A stretch of 64,000 nt of DNA, taken from positions 410,405-474,404 of the forward strand of contig CACJNS010000001.1 in NCBI GenBank assembly GCA_902594855.1. Reading direction: 5' to 3'. Below the pieces are notes generated by a model. The model had not been told where the DNA came from. It made no database searches and was given only the letters and a program-made list of their open reading frames with translations. Shown here in pieces: positions 54,039 through 64,000 of the stretch. How positions within the stretch are numbered: the stretch's first letter is position 1; the number at the start of each line of letters is the position of its first letter. A program made the position numbers and the translations under genes. The stretch comes from an uncultured SAR86 cluster bacterium. Lineage in GTDB: Bacteria > Pseudomonadota > Gammaproteobacteria > Magnimaribacterales > AG-339-G14.

Positions 54039-55271
54039 TTAGATTGAAGATTTAGCAGCGATAGATCGTCCTTGCATAGACAAATAAATTGCCAAAGGAA
54101 TAATTGCTATCGGCGCTAAAGATAAGCTCAATCCCAAAACAATTAAAGTATTGAATAACAATCCGCCAGAGGCATCACCAAATCTATTGGTAAAAGTATC
54201 TATAAAGACAGTTGATTTATATTTTTCAGATTTTTCCAGCGTTGTGTAGACACTTTCTCTTGCAGGTTTGTTGATTGCGTATTCAAAGGGTCTCATTACA
54301 GCCGATAAAATAATAAAAAGTATTACTCCAGAAGAACTGAGCAGGATGTTAGCCATGTAACCTGAAATTGCAAAGAAAGCGATGGAGAACAATACTCCAT
54401 AGGCAATTAAAACAAACTTGATGCCAAAAAATCTATTTTCCAAGAAAAATCTAGTTAAAAACAATTGTGCGATAAAGGAAATGGGCGTCACCACAGAATC
54501 TGCCAAAGAGAAAATCTTTCTTTGTTCGACAACGTCAGTTGAATACTTATTGATTATTTCAAGACCGAAGAAATAAAGAGATGTGGCTAGGCACGTCCAA
54601 AGAAAAGCATAAATCAAAAGTTGTCTGACAAGTTTATTAGATTTAATTTGTATGAATTGTTCTGAAAACTCTGTAAAAAATCCTGAATTTTCTTTCTTAA
54701 CGATATCGCTAGAGACACTGTTTAATAAACTAGACAAAACAATACCCAACATTAATCCAACAGAAGCGCAAAGCATCGCAATAACAGGCAAATCGGCCAG
54801 AAAAAGTAAAACTGATTGAGAGCCTAGCCAAGCTCCAGCCGAGCCGAAGGCGCTTATAATTCCGAAATATTTTTTACTATCGTCGGTTTGAAAACTATTG
54901 ACTGTTTTGGCCCAAAAAACTGAAACAACAAAAAAATTGAATACGTTGTACCAAATGTAAAAACTTACGCCTACAACATAATTATCTGGATAGAGGTTGT
55001 TTATAAAAGCATATAAAAAAAGGTTGAGAATAAAAAAACCATAAATGTAAGTTACAAGCCTTGACTCCTTTACCCTTGAAACGATAAGAGAATATATTGG
55101 ATTTGCCAACAACATAACCAACACAACGATTAATAGGAAGTAGGTCAAATCACTTGTACCTATTTGCGCAGCCATTGCGCTTCTGAAGGGGCGCATGACA
55201 AAGAGCGCATACAAAACACAAAAGAAAAATGATCCAGCAATTAAAGTATTTTTGTTAATACTTTTGAACAT
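54039..55271 (-). CDS. MFS / ATP:ADP-antiporter-like transporter
   Basis: About 11-12 TM; RPFRSAMAAQIGTSDLTYFLL N-term; family placement uncertain. Confidence 0.6.
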   Translation of the reverse strand: MFKSINKNTLIAGSFFFCVLYALFVMRPFRSAMAAQIGTSDLTYFLLIVVLVMLLANPIYSLIVSRVKESRLVTYIYGFFILNLFLYAFINNLYPDNYVVGVSFYIWYNVFNFFVVSVFWAKTVNSFQTDDSKKYFGIISAFGSAGAWLGSQSVLLFLADLPVIAMLCASVGLMLGIVLSSLLNSVSSDIVKKENSGFFTEFSEQFIQIKSNKLVRQLLIYAFLWTCLATSLYFFGLEIINKYSTDVVEQRKIFSLADSVVTPISFIAQLFLTRFFLENRFFGIKFVLIAYGVLFSIAFFAISGYMANILLSSSGVILFIILSAVMRPFEYAINKPARESVYTTLEKSEKYKSTVFIDTFTNRFGDASGGLLFNTLIVLGLSLSLAPIAIIPLAIYLSMQGRSIAAKSSI

Positions 55272-55285
55272 TACTTTATTTTATT

Positions 55286-56476
55286 TTATTTTGATTTGAT
55301 TAAAGGCATTGGCTTAAGGTTCAATGCTTCCCTGTAAGTATTGTGATAGTGATGCAAAGCGGGCTCATTTTGACCAAATAAAATATGATCTATTTTTCCT
55401 GACCTCAAACCTTTGTGGGAAGCTGCGGCAGCCACATAATCTTCGTCTCTGATAATTTCCCCAAAAGCAATGTAAGGATTAAAGTTTTCTTCATCCCCGT
55501 TTTTCATCTCTTCTAGGTATCCAACTGCCTCAGGGGTAAAGTAAAAAGAAACCTTAGATACACTTTTATGAGGAGAATTTTCTAAAGGATACTCTTTAAC
55601 AACAATGATCCCACCCTCTAAGACATTTATTATTATGTTTGGAAAAAGGAAATAAACTGGGAGAGATCCAACTCTGACGTCCCAATCTTTTTCAGGAGTG
55701 GTTCTTAAAACTTCTATTTGGCGTTTGCACAAACTCAATCTTGCATTCCTTTTAAAAGTGTCAAACATTTGAACGTTTCCATAAAAGGATTCAAATAAAG
55801 TATCTTTATGCAGGGTGGAAAAATGATACGTTTCTCCGAAAGTATCGATAGCGAGCTTCCAATTCATATCGGTTACATACTCTTCCTCTTGAGTGAGAAT
55901 AAGATCCTTAAACTTCCATGATTCCATTTCTTCTATAAGTTGATCTCCTAAAAGGTCTTCAGTGTTTATGACTCCGTTTTCATTTGGATGCACGAATAAA
56001 AAACCATGCTTCTCTGCACATGGAAGTTCTTTAAGTCCATAGCAGGATTTATCTATCTCTCCAAAATGATCAGGCTTTGGGTAGCCAACCAGCGAGCCTC
56101 TATTATTGAAAGTCCAGCCATGAAAAGGACAAGAAAATTTTTCTTTTTCACCTCTTCTTTGACTCTCAACAATAACTCCTCTGTGCGTGCATACGTTTAC
56201 AAAACACTTAAATTCACCGTTTTTATCTCGAGTTGCAAGGATAGGCACACCAAAATCATCGGCAGTCATAAAAGATCCTTTATTTGGTAAATCTCCACTA
56301 AAACCAATAATCTGAGGATGGTTGAGAAAGAAATTATCCCACTCCTTATGGAACCTATCCTCTGAAGTATAGGTATCCGCTGGATTCTTAATCATGCCAT
56401 CAGCTTTAACGTTAGTTTTATTATCCAGATGATCGAGAAGGCCTTTGATGACCCTGACTTGTTCCTTTTTGATCAT
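55286..56476 (-). CDS. Aromatic ring-hydroxylating dioxygenase, alpha subunit (Rieske)
   Basis: CTHRGVIVE..CPFHGWTFNNRGSLVGYP Rieske centre. Confidence 0.9.
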   Translation of the reverse strand: MIKKEQVRVIKGLLDHLDNKTNVKADGMIKNPADTYTSEDRFHKEWDNFFLNHPQIIGFSGDLPNKGSFMTADDFGVPILATRDKNGEFKCFVNVCTHRGVIVESQRRGEKEKFSCPFHGWTFNNRGSLVGYPKPDHFGEIDKSCYGLKELPCAEKHGFLFVHPNENGVINTEDLLGDQLIEEMESWKFKDLILTQEEEYVTDMNWKLAIDTFGETYHFSTLHKDTLFESFYGNVQMFDTFKRNARLSLCKRQIEVLRTTPEKDWDVRVGSLPVYFLFPNIIINVLEGGIIVVKEYPLENSPHKSVSKVSFYFTPEAVGYLEEMKNGDEENFNPYIAFGEIIRDEDYVAAAASHKGLRSGKIDHILFGQNEPALHHYHNTYREALNLKPMPLIKSK

Positions 56477-56477
56477 T

Positions 56478-57095
56478 TTAGGAAGGTCTGTGTTCGGTCA
56501 TCTTCAAAAAAGCTGGCCTTGATGATAAACGTTTAACATAGGCTTTTATGTTCTTCATCTCATCGGTTACACAACCCATTCTGTTTGACATATAACAAGA
56601 ATGACCAAGCATGATGTCAGCTCCAGAAAAATCACCTATTAGATAATCTTTTCCTTCTAAGGCGTCATTAATTGGTTCAAGAGCTCTTGTGAGCAATCTT
56701 TGTGCCTGACCAAGAACAGTTTCGTCTCTTCTATCTGGCGGCAGTAATACTGTATGAACAACTATGGTGTTCATCGGCGGCATAATCATGCCCTCGCAAT
56801 AATGAAACCATTGAAGGTATTGTGGGAAAAGCTCAGATTGAACATTTGGCTTCAAACCTCCGTTCTTATATTTCTCAATTATGTACTGAGTAATAGCGCC
56901 GGATTCCCATATTTGGATATCTCCATCATCTAAAACCGGGATTCTTCCAAGCGGATGCCTGGCTCTATGCTCATCTGACTTCAGATCGCTGGGATGAAAA
57001 GCCATTTCGTTTAATTCATAAGGTAGCTCCAGCTCTTCCAGAAGCCAAAGAATTCTTTCTGCTCTTGAGTTTGGTGCAAAGTGAAGTTTTAACAT
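56478..57095 (-). CDS. Glutathione S-transferase family protein
   Basis: LHFAPNSRAERILWLLEEL, HPLGRIPVLDDGDIQIWESGAI. Confidence 0.9.
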   Translation of the reverse strand: MLKLHFAPNSRAERILWLLEELELPYELNEMAFHPSDLKSDEHRARHPLGRIPVLDDGDIQIWESGAITQYIIEKYKNGGLKPNVQSELFPQYLQWFHYCEGMIMPPMNTIVVHTVLLPPDRRDETVLGQAQRLLTRALEPINDALEGKDYLIGDFSGADIMLGHSCYMSNRMGCVTDEMKNIKAYVKRLSSRPAFLKMTEHRPS

Positions 57096-57115
57096 TTTTA
57101 TCTCCTATAAAAAGT

Positions 57116-58681
57116 TTAATTTCCTGAAACCATTCTATCTTTACCTTCCCAAAAAGGCTCGCGCAATTCTCTACGCAGAATTTTACCAGAGGGATTTCGC
57201 GGCAAAGCCTCTATGAAATTAATAGTCTTTGGACATTTATAGCCAGCTATTTGTGTTCTTGAATACGAGATAATTTCAGTCTCATCTAAACTTGAATCCG
57301 GTTGTAAAACCACGAAGCCTTTGACTGATTCACCCCATTTTTCATCTGGCACTCCAATAACTGCAGCATCTGCAATTTCTGGATGACTCATCAGGGCATT
57401 TTCTACTTCTGCTGGATATATATTTTCTCCACCAGAAACAATCATATCTTTGACTCGATCATGGATGTAAAGATAACCCTCATCGTCAAAAAAACCAGCA
57501 TCGCCAGAATAAAACCATCCATCTTTAATGGCTTCCTCAGTAGCATCTGGTCTATTCCAATAACCTTTCATATTTAAAGGTGATTTGGAGATGACTTCCC
57601 CAATCTCGCCGGTTTTTACTTCATTGCCTTCGTCGTCAACAACTCTAATTTCAACACTATTTAGAGCCTTTCCACAGGATCTTAATTTTCCTTTTTCTGG
57701 ATCATGATCCTCTGGCATCAGAATCGTTATTGCACCTGCAGTTTCAGTTAGACCATAAACCTGAAATAAATCACATTTCATTATTTCTTGAGCTTTGAGA
57801 ATAGTGTCATCAGCAATCGGCGAAGCTCCGTAAAGAACAAACTTAAGAGATGAAAAATCTGTCTCAGCGGCTTGCGGTATTGAGACTAAAAATAGAATCA
57901 CTGCTGGAACGAAAAGAGAAGAACGTATTTTTTCTTTTTCAATCAATTCCAAAATTAGGACAGGATCAATATCGGCAATGATAATATTTTTACAACCGTG
58001 AATTAGCCCCCAAATACCCCAGTTAGTTCCGGCAACATGATACCCCGGCATACAAACCAAATTCGGCGTGCCTTCTTTGAAGGGAACTATGCCTTCGATA
58101 GTATCATTAGCTGATGAAAAGTTTTGATTGGTGAGCTGAACACCTTTGGGGTGACCCGTTGTGCCTGAAGTGTAGAGTTGAATAATGTCGTCATCTAATG
58201 ATGTTGAAACACCAGGATCATCCTCAGTTTGACTATCTCGCCACGCAATATAACTTTCAAAGGTTTCATGACTATCATCTACTGCGATAATTTTTTTTAC
58301 CTTAGGTATTTCATCCTTGATTTGCTCGATAACAGGATAGAATTCTTCTCCCACGAAAAGGACCTCGCTTTCAGAATCATTTAAGACATAGACTACTTCT
58401 GGAGGTGCAAGCCTCCAGTTAACACCCACAGCAACCGTTGCAGATTTCATTGTGCCTACCAAAAATTCAAAAAAATAATCTGAATTTTTTCCATAATAGG
58501 CAACCCTTGCGTCTGGCTTACAGCCTTCTTTAATAAGTCCATTCGCAACCTTATTGGATAACAAGTCTAATTCTTTGTAAGAAGTTTCCCTATCAAGAAA
58601 CTTGTGCGCCACTGAATCAGGCGTTTGTTCAACTCGCCATTTAAATAGGTCTTGAACTGTTTTATCTCTAGGTATATTCAT
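57116..58681 (-). CDS. AMP-dependent acyl-CoA synthetase/ligase
   Basis: LYTSGTTGHPKGVQLT, GWFYSGDAGFFDDEGYLYIHDRVKDMIVSGGENIYPAEVE. Confidence 0.95.
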   Translation of the reverse strand: MNIPRDKTVQDLFKWRVEQTPDSVAHKFLDRETSYKELDLLSNKVANGLIKEGCKPDARVAYYGKNSDYFFEFLVGTMKSATVAVGVNWRLAPPEVVYVLNDSESEVLFVGEEFYPVIEQIKDEIPKVKKIIAVDDSHETFESYIAWRDSQTEDDPGVSTSLDDDIIQLYTSGTTGHPKGVQLTNQNFSSANDTIEGIVPFKEGTPNLVCMPGYHVAGTNWGIWGLIHGCKNIIIADIDPVLILELIEKEKIRSSLFVPAVILFLVSIPQAAETDFSSLKFVLYGASPIADDTILKAQEIMKCDLFQVYGLTETAGAITILMPEDHDPEKGKLRSCGKALNSVEIRVVDDEGNEVKTGEIGEVISKSPLNMKGYWNRPDATEEAIKDGWFYSGDAGFFDDEGYLYIHDRVKDMIVSGGENIYPAEVENALMSHPEIADAAVIGVPDEKWGESVKGFVVLQPDSSLDETEIISYSRTQIAGYKCPKTINFIEALPRNPSGKILRRELREPFWEGKDRMVSGN

Positions 58682-58742
58682 TTTTTCAATAGATTAATAT
58701 GTTAATTTATAGTTAATCAAATTATTTAAAAGAAGTACATCA

Positions 58743-59303
58743 ATGGAAAGCAAAGCTTTATCAAATATTCTTGAGAGAAATTCTCCAAGACAACTAATTG
58801 AACCTCACCCTAATGCTGAACAAATGAAGTTAGTTTATGAGGCAGCTCTCAGAGCTCCTGATCATGGCTGGATTAGACCGACGAGATTTATTGAAGTTTC
58901 AGGAGAAGGGTTAGAAAAGCTATCTAATATTTTTGAACAATTTGCCCAAAAGCACCTGCGGGATGTTTCAGATGAGGTATTGGAGAAATATAGACAAGCA
59001 CCTTTCCGAGCGCCAATGATAGTCATCTTGGTTTCATCCATAAAAGAACATCCCAAGGTGCCAGCTTTGGAGCAAATGTTTTCTACTGCTGCAGCTGGAC
59101 AAAATATTCTCCTTGCTCTCAATGCGCTTGGTTTTGGTGGGATTTGGCGAACTGGAAAATTCGCTTTGAATAAAGAAATTGGTTCTTTCTTGGAGCTTGA
59201 TGATAATCAAGAGGTGCTAGGATATCTTTACATAGGGACTCCAACTGGAGATAACAAAAAGATTCCTCAGCTTGATCCAAAAGACTTTGTAAAAAAACTC
59301 TAA
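58743..59303 (+). CDS. Nitroreductase family protein
   Basis: RNSPRQLIEPHP, AALRAPDHGWIRPTRF, NALGFGGIWRTG. Confidence 0.88.
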   Translation: MESKALSNILERNSPRQLIEPHPNAEQMKLVYEAALRAPDHGWIRPTRFIEVSGEGLEKLSNIFEQFAQKHLRDVSDEVLEKYRQAPFRAPMIVILVSSIKEHPKVPALEQMFSTAAAGQNILLALNALGFGGIWRTGKFALNKEIGSFLELDDNQEVLGYLYIGTPTGDNKKIPQLDPKDFVKKL

Positions 59304-59331
59304 GGAAACAAGTTTAAGACTTATTAAAAAA

Positions 59332-60222
59332 ATGAGCAGACACTCTTCTTTACTTGTAGATATTGGTGGTACCAATATGCGTTATGCCTATGCAAATAAA
59401 AAAGGCCTCTTTGAAGAAAACATCCTTTCAAATATTTCTGATGAAAACATTAATAAAACTTTGAGCAATCTTTTATCAAATCCCAAAATTAAAAATGCTG
59501 TCATAGCTGCTGCAGGTCCGAGGCTTGGTAACAGAGTAGAAATGACAAATAGAAAAGTGATCATAGATGCAGATTTATTGGGCAGAAAGTTTGAGTTGGC
59601 CATTTCTCAAGTTCTTAATGATTGGGAGGCAGTTGGTTATGCTATTGATGAAATGAAATTAAAAAAAATTAAAAAAGGAAAGTCAAAGTCCAATGTAGAT
59701 TTAATGATCGGGCCAGGAACAGGTCTAGGATTTGCTATTGTTGCTGATGGAAAAGTCATACCTACAGAAATTGGAAATACAAAACTTCACAGCAAATTAC
59801 TTTTAAACAATCTGGGGATAAGCGCGTCAAAATATTTTTCAGTTCTTGAAGATGTGATTTCTGGACCCAGCATAAGCAGAGCATATCAATCTAGATATAA
59901 GCAAAAATTATCTCCCGAGGAAATTGTTTCCTTGGCTAAAAAAAGAAACCCAAAAGCAAAATTTGTAATTTACGGTTTTGTCGATAATCTCATACAGTTT
60001 ATGCAAGATGTTTCGGTTGCTTATTTGCCAAGAAGGATTTTACTCGGAGGGTCTCTAGTATCGGATCTTGCATACCTTATTAAAGATAATAAATTTTTGG
60101 ATCAATACTCAAATCACCCCAAAGATCAGCATTCACAAATCCTAAAATCAATTGAGATAAATCTCATTACTAGTAAGACGCCGGCTTTAAAAGGGTGCTT
60201 CAATTATTTAAATAAAAATTAA
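59332..60222 (+). CDS. glk: Glucokinase
   Basis: LVDIGGTNMRYA, VLNDWEAVGYAI, GPGTGLGFA. Confidence 0.85.
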   Translation: MSRHSSLLVDIGGTNMRYAYANKKGLFEENILSNISDENINKTLSNLLSNPKIKNAVIAAAGPRLGNRVEMTNRKVIIDADLLGRKFELAISQVLNDWEAVGYAIDEMKLKKIKKGKSKSNVDLMIGPGTGLGFAIVADGKVIPTEIGNTKLHSKLLLNNLGISASKYFSVLEDVISGPSISRAYQSRYKQKLSPEEIVSLAKKRNPKAKFVIYGFVDNLIQFMQDVSVAYLPRRILLGGSLVSDLAYLIKDNKFLDQYSNHPKDQHSQILKSIEINLITSKTPALKGCFNYLNKN

Positions 60223-61071
60223 GTGAACAGAGTATTTAAAGTTTCTGAAGATAGAGAAATTATAGCCTCCGAGTGGGGGGATAACGTGAATCCGCTTGTA
60301 ATAATGTTACACGGAGGAGGACAAACAAGACATTCATGGAAAGGCGTTGCGGCAAAAATTGCTAATCTAGGTTTTCACGTAATCGCTCATGATTTAAGAG
60401 GCCACGGTGAGAGTTTCTGGGATAGTAGCGGAGATTATACTTTTGATGCTCACAGAGATGACCTTGTAAAGATAATTCAGCAACTTGGAAAAAAGGCTAA
60501 TTTGGTGGGCGCCTCGCTAGGCGGCATGATTTCCTTATCTTTGGCAGGCCACAAAGAAGAAAGTAAATACTGTTCAGGCCTCATTATGGTGGATATCGGC
60601 ATGCGTCCCAACGACGAGGGATCAGACAGAATAGTTGAATTCATGCGCTCTGGTGCAAAAGGTTTTGCTTCAGTGGAAGAGGCTGCAGATGCCGTATCAG
60701 GTTATTTGCCACACAGAGAAAGACCAAAAGATATATCTGGACTTAAAAAAAATCTACGACTCAAAGAAGACGGTCGTTACTACTGGCACTGGGATCCTCT
60801 TTTTTTAACAGATAGGACTGGGATGGGTGAAGTAAGAGAAGAACGTTTTAAGCAATTAGAAAATTCTGCCAAGAGGATTACTGTTCCAACTTTGCTTGTC
60901 CAAGGGGCCTTGAGCGATATTTTAACTATCAAGGAAAAAGAGGAATTTCTCAACGCCGTGCCTCACGCTAAATTTGCTGAAATTCAGCAAGCCACGCACA
61001 TGGTTGTTGGCGATAAAAACGATATTTTCGCAGAAGCCATCGTAGATTTCTTGAGTGAACAAACTAAATAA
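60223..61071 (+). CDS. Alpha/beta hydrolase (GTG start)
   Basis: LHGGGQTRHSW, LVGASLGGMISL. Confidence 0.88.
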   Translation: MNRVFKVSEDREIIASEWGDNVNPLVIMLHGGGQTRHSWKGVAAKIANLGFHVIAHDLRGHGESFWDSSGDYTFDAHRDDLVKIIQQLGKKANLVGASLGGMISLSLAGHKEESKYCSGLIMVDIGMRPNDEGSDRIVEFMRSGAKGFASVEEAADAVSGYLPHRERPKDISGLKKNLRLKEDGRYYWHWDPLFLTDRTGMGEVREERFKQLENSAKRITVPTLLVQGALSDILTIKEKEEFLNAVPHAKFAEIQQATHMVVGDKNDIFAEAIVDFLSEQTK

Positions 61072-61102
61072 GATATTTTTAAACAACATCAATGGAGGTT
61101 TT

Positions 61103-61681
61103 ATGAGTTACTCATTCTTAGGGGGAGATTCCAGAGAAAATTATTCCGATCAAGAGGATTTATTTAAAGTGATTGAGGGTTTCATGGGATATTTACCCAA
61201 TTCTCACTTATCCATGGCGGTAAACCCAGAGTTGAATCAAAGCTTTGCGACTCTTGCTGGAACAATTTTCTCATCGCAAAGAATCGATCAGAGTTTAATG
61301 CAGCTCATTGCTTTAGCATCAAGCCTCTCTTCTGGGTGTAAGTATTGTCAGGCACACACGTCTCATGGAGCTCACCAAGCCGGTGTCAATGAGAAAAAAA
61401 TAAACGACATTTTAAGATATCAGGAAAGTTCGCATTACGATGATTCAGAAAAGGCAGTTCTTGATCTAGCTTTTGCTGCAGGCAAAACGCCAAACCAAGC
61501 TCAGCAAGAGCACTTTGATAATTTATTAAAGTATTTTAGCAAGGAACAAATTACCGACATGGTAGCTGTTATTTCTCTATTTGGTTTTCTGAACAGATGG
61601 AATGATACACTTGGTTCGCATTTAGAGGATGTGCCAAATTCGTTTGTCGAAGAAAAATTAAAACCCCTTGGCTGGAAATAA
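61103..61681 (+). CDS. Carboxymuconolactone decarboxylase / AhpD-like family protein
   Basis: ASSLSSGCKYCQAHTSHGA CxxC-H motif; start at 61103 after GGAGG. Confidence 0.85.
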   Translation: MSYSFLGGDSRENYSDQEDLFKVIEGFMGYLPNSHLSMAVNPELNQSFATLAGTIFSSQRIDQSLMQLIALASSLSSGCKYCQAHTSHGAHQAGVNEKKINDILRYQESSHYDDSEKAVLDLAFAAGKTPNQAQQEHFDNLLKYFSKEQITDMVAVISLFGFLNRWNDTLGSHLEDVPNSFVEEKLKPLGWK

Positions 61682-62444
61682 TTTATTTCTCTCTCCTCCT
61701 TGGGGTGAGGGTTACACCAAATATAGACTTGGTCTTAATCCAATTCACGAAGAAAATTGGTTTGATCAGCCGATTTCAAAAGAAGTTTTTGAGCATAAAT
61801 TTAATCTTTTAAACAATAACTACAGGGAAGTTGTTGCTACTACAGAAGATTCTCTGCCTGCTCAGCAAATATTAGCGAAACACATACCTACCCAGAAGTG
61901 TGATTATCCGGATCCTATCGCCGATACATCCTTATTAGTACCGGACGACTTATGTTTAATCGAAGCAGGTGGTAAACAAAGGATGTTAGCAGCATCTGTG
62001 TGCTCTCCAAGTTATTGGAATGTACAAGATAAAATAGGCAAGTCTCTTTACGACGTTCATGCTCCTGTGAAAAGTCTCAATGAGAAAATAGGTGTCAATA
62101 TCGGAAGGTTCATTGAAAGGGCTCCCTTGCTGCAACCTTTTGAAAGAGAAAATTGGCTTATCCACGCAGACACAGAAAGACTGCACCTAGCTGAAGAGCC
62201 TGAAATAGTTGGCAATCCGGATTGTTGGTTTGTAAGATGCGAAAGGGAAACAATCTGTAAAATTCACAATGATTATTCTTTATTCACCATCAGAGTTAGC
62301 TTTGCCCCTCTCAAAGAAATACATGCTTATGAAGCTGCAAAAGCTGGCATGCTAAAAAGTTTAGCAACCATGGACAAAGATGAAATAAACTATTTTGGCG
62401 GTGCCAAAAAGGTCAAGACACTTATAGAATATTTAGATTCATAA
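61668..62444 (+). CDS. DUF3445 (heme-dependent oxidative N-demethylase-like) protein
   Basis: NIGRFIERAPLLQPFERENWLIHADTERLHL, RVSFAPL. Confidence 0.75.
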   Translation: MAGNNLFLSPPWGEGYTKYRLGLNPIHEENWFDQPISKEVFEHKFNLLNNNYREVVATTEDSLPAQQILAKHIPTQKCDYPDPIADTSLLVPDDLCLIEAGGKQRMLAASVCSPSYWNVQDKIGKSLYDVHAPVKSLNEKIGVNIGRFIERAPLLQPFERENWLIHADTERLHLAEEPEIVGNPDCWFVRCERETICKIHNDYSLFTIRVSFAPLKEIHAYEAAKAGMLKSLATMDKDEINYFGGAKKVKTLIEYLDS

Positions 62445-62467
62445 ATTATTAACGAAAGAGGTAAAAA

Positions 62468-62776
62468 ATGAGCGATGTCAAAGTCTATATGATTGCCAAT
62501 CTCCAAATACACGATGCAGATAACTATAGGAATTATGAAAAAGGTTTTTTTCCGATTCTAAAAAAACACGGAGGAGAATTTATTACTTATGATGACAATA
62601 TAACAAATGTGGAAGGGGATAACGACGTTAAAGGAAGAGTCATTATTTTTTCTTTTCCTAGTGAGGAAGCTGCTGATAATTGGTACAACGATCCTGAGTA
62701 TCAAGAGATTTCAAAATTTAGAAGAGAAGCCACAACGACTCAATTAATAAGAGTTAAAGGCATGCTACCAAGATAA
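62468..62776 (+). CDS. DUF1330 domain protein
   Basis: YMIANLQIHDADNYRNYEKG..FPSEEAADNWYNDPEYQEI. Confidence 0.85.
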   Translation: MSDVKVYMIANLQIHDADNYRNYEKGFFPILKKHGGEFITYDDNITNVEGDNDVKGRVIIFSFPSEEAADNWYNDPEYQEISKFRREATTTQLIRVKGMLPR

Positions 62777-62785
62777 ATCTCCAAA

Positions 62786-63748
62786 TTAAGACATTTGCGA
62801 ATTTAAGAAAATTTTTATAGCCTCCAAAACGTCCGAAGGTTGTCGATAGGTAATATCATGAGTGCCGCCTTTGATTGTTATAACTTTCCCTTCTTGGAAG
62901 ATTTCTGAGTAAGTTTTAGCTCCCTTGTAAGAAACGATTCCATCGTTGTCGCCCCAAATAGCGATAGATGGAATATTTTTTGCCGCAACCTTTTCGAACA
63001 TCTCTCGTGCATCGAAAAGATTAAAATTTCTCATCGTTGAAGCCAAAGATTCACGAAATCCCTTAAATTGCACCTGAAAAGAAAATAGCTGTTGAAATTC
63101 TCTCTCGTTAATTGATAAAGGATCGTTGCTATGGGTGGTTTCAGAACTGATAGCAGAGCCATAAAATCTATCTGCTAAAACATGCATGGCCCACTCAATC
63201 ACTCCAGGAATCTTCATAAAAGAAGGAATAGATGTTTGTACTTTTCCAAATCCAGCCGGAGCAATAAAAGACAAACTTTTTACTTGAACAGAGTATTTGT
63301 CTGCAAATCCACCAATGATGGGGCCGCCCATGGAATATCCAACTAAATGAATTTTTTCATCAATATTTTGATGAGAAACGAGCTCTTTTAGAGTTTCAAC
63401 ATAGAAATCTAGAGAGTATTTGGTTCTCGGTCTTTCAGAAAATCCCCTGCCGTAATGATCATAAACCAAGATGGAATAACCCTGATTTAGAAGACCATTT
63501 AAAAGACCTTTCCAAACAAAGCTAGGCGTAGAAAAGCCATGAACCATAACAATAGTTTGTCCATTTTTTTCTTTTGGTTCATGCCATCTGTAATAAATAT
63601 TACCTTTGGATAACTTTGCCCAGCTACCTTCAGATGGAAGATTTTTTAATCTGATTTTTTTTAAATCTTTTGTTTTAAGCCAATATGGAAGGTATATGCA
63701 GCCAGCAACAACAAAAATAAGACCGATTAAAAAAAATCCAGGACTCAT
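62786..63748 (-). CDS. Alpha/beta hydrolase with N-terminal TM
   Basis: VMVHGFSTPSFVWKGL, LVGYSMGGPI, GGTHDI. Confidence 0.9.
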   Translation of the reverse strand: MSPGFFLIGLIFVVAGCIYLPYWLKTKDLKKIRLKNLPSEGSWAKLSKGNIYYRWHEPKEKNGQTIVMVHGFSTPSFVWKGLLNGLLNQGYSILVYDHYGRGFSERPRTKYSLDFYVETLKELVSHQNIDEKIHLVGYSMGGPIIGGFADKYSVQVKSLSFIAPAGFGKVQTSIPSFMKIPGVIEWAMHVLADRFYGSAISSETTHSNDPLSINEREFQQLFSFQVQFKGFRESLASTMRNFNLFDAREMFEKVAAKNIPSIAIWGDNDGIVSYKGAKTYSEIFQEGKVITIKGGTHDITYRQPSDVLEAIKIFLNSQMS

Positions 63749-63754
63749 TAAATA

Positions 63755-64000
63755 TTAGTCACTAAATTCTTCAAAAACGGTCGTTTCAATAATATGTCCA
63801 GAATCTTCAATGGTATCGTTATTGCCTTGCATAAATTCTTGAACGGCTTCTAAAGATTCTGCAGACAGAGCAATTCTAACCTTTGATGGGTTATCCAATT
63901 CATAACCTACCGCAAGAGTTTCAATTCCATTTTCATTGAGATTGTCTTGATCATCATCGAATACCTCTTTCCAGTCTTCAAAATCTTTTGAGATTTCGAA
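63755..64000 (-). CDS. Hypothetical protein, C-terminal part (5' end beyond window)
   Basis: Open minus frame ...KVRIALSAESLEALQEFMQGNNDTIEDSGHIIETTVFEEFSD*. Confidence 0.6.
   Translation of the reverse strand, partial: FEISKDFEDWKEVFDDDQDNLNENGIETLAVGYELDNPSKVRIALSAESLEAVQEFMQGNNDTIEDSGHIIETTVFEEFSD

Noticed and set aside
60373-60388. Second parS-like site (TTTTCACGTAATCG)
   Set aside because: Only a half-site matches; the other arm diverges.

Overview
This is a 64-kb, AT-rich chromosomal window, most likely from a marine gammaproteobacterium (lineage inferred from gene content and synteny). It spans the replication-origin neighbourhood. Left part: fmt(3' end)-trkA-trkH, a lipid A-type acyltransferase, a single-chain glycyl-tRNA synthetase, gmhB, plsC, then gyrB-recF-dnaN-dnaA on the minus strand. 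Divergent from these on the plus strand: rpmH-rnpA-yidD-yidC-mnmE-mnmG-rsmG-parA-parB-atpBEFHAGDC-glmU-glmS. A parS-like 16-mer lies inside recF, and there are two candidate origin intergenic regions. The right part is accessory or metabolic: KASIII-like, DoxX, 2OG-Fe oxygenases, cupin, MerC-like, alkaline phosphatase, rlmN, two photolyase/cryptochrome-family genes with a minimal MGMT, DUF885, Rieske oxygenase, GST, acyl-CoA synthetase, nitroreductase, glucokinase and alpha/beta hydrolases. The main discovery is immediately downstream of glmS. Five direct-repeat copies of the last 18 nt of glmS (encoding S/T-V-T-V/L-E-stop) are strung along about 2 kb. They are separated by five short units, each carrying one small same-strand gene. 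Each unit begins at the stop codon of one glmS tail and ends 1-2 nt before the next tail. Most units have matching inverted-repeat ends, one of them a perfect 19-bp pair. The differences among tails fall almost only at third codon positions. I interpret this as a tandem array of tiny integrative cassettes that target and rebuild the glmS 3' end. It is distinct from classic Tn7 insertion and from integron attC arrays. No recombinase is encoded in the window.
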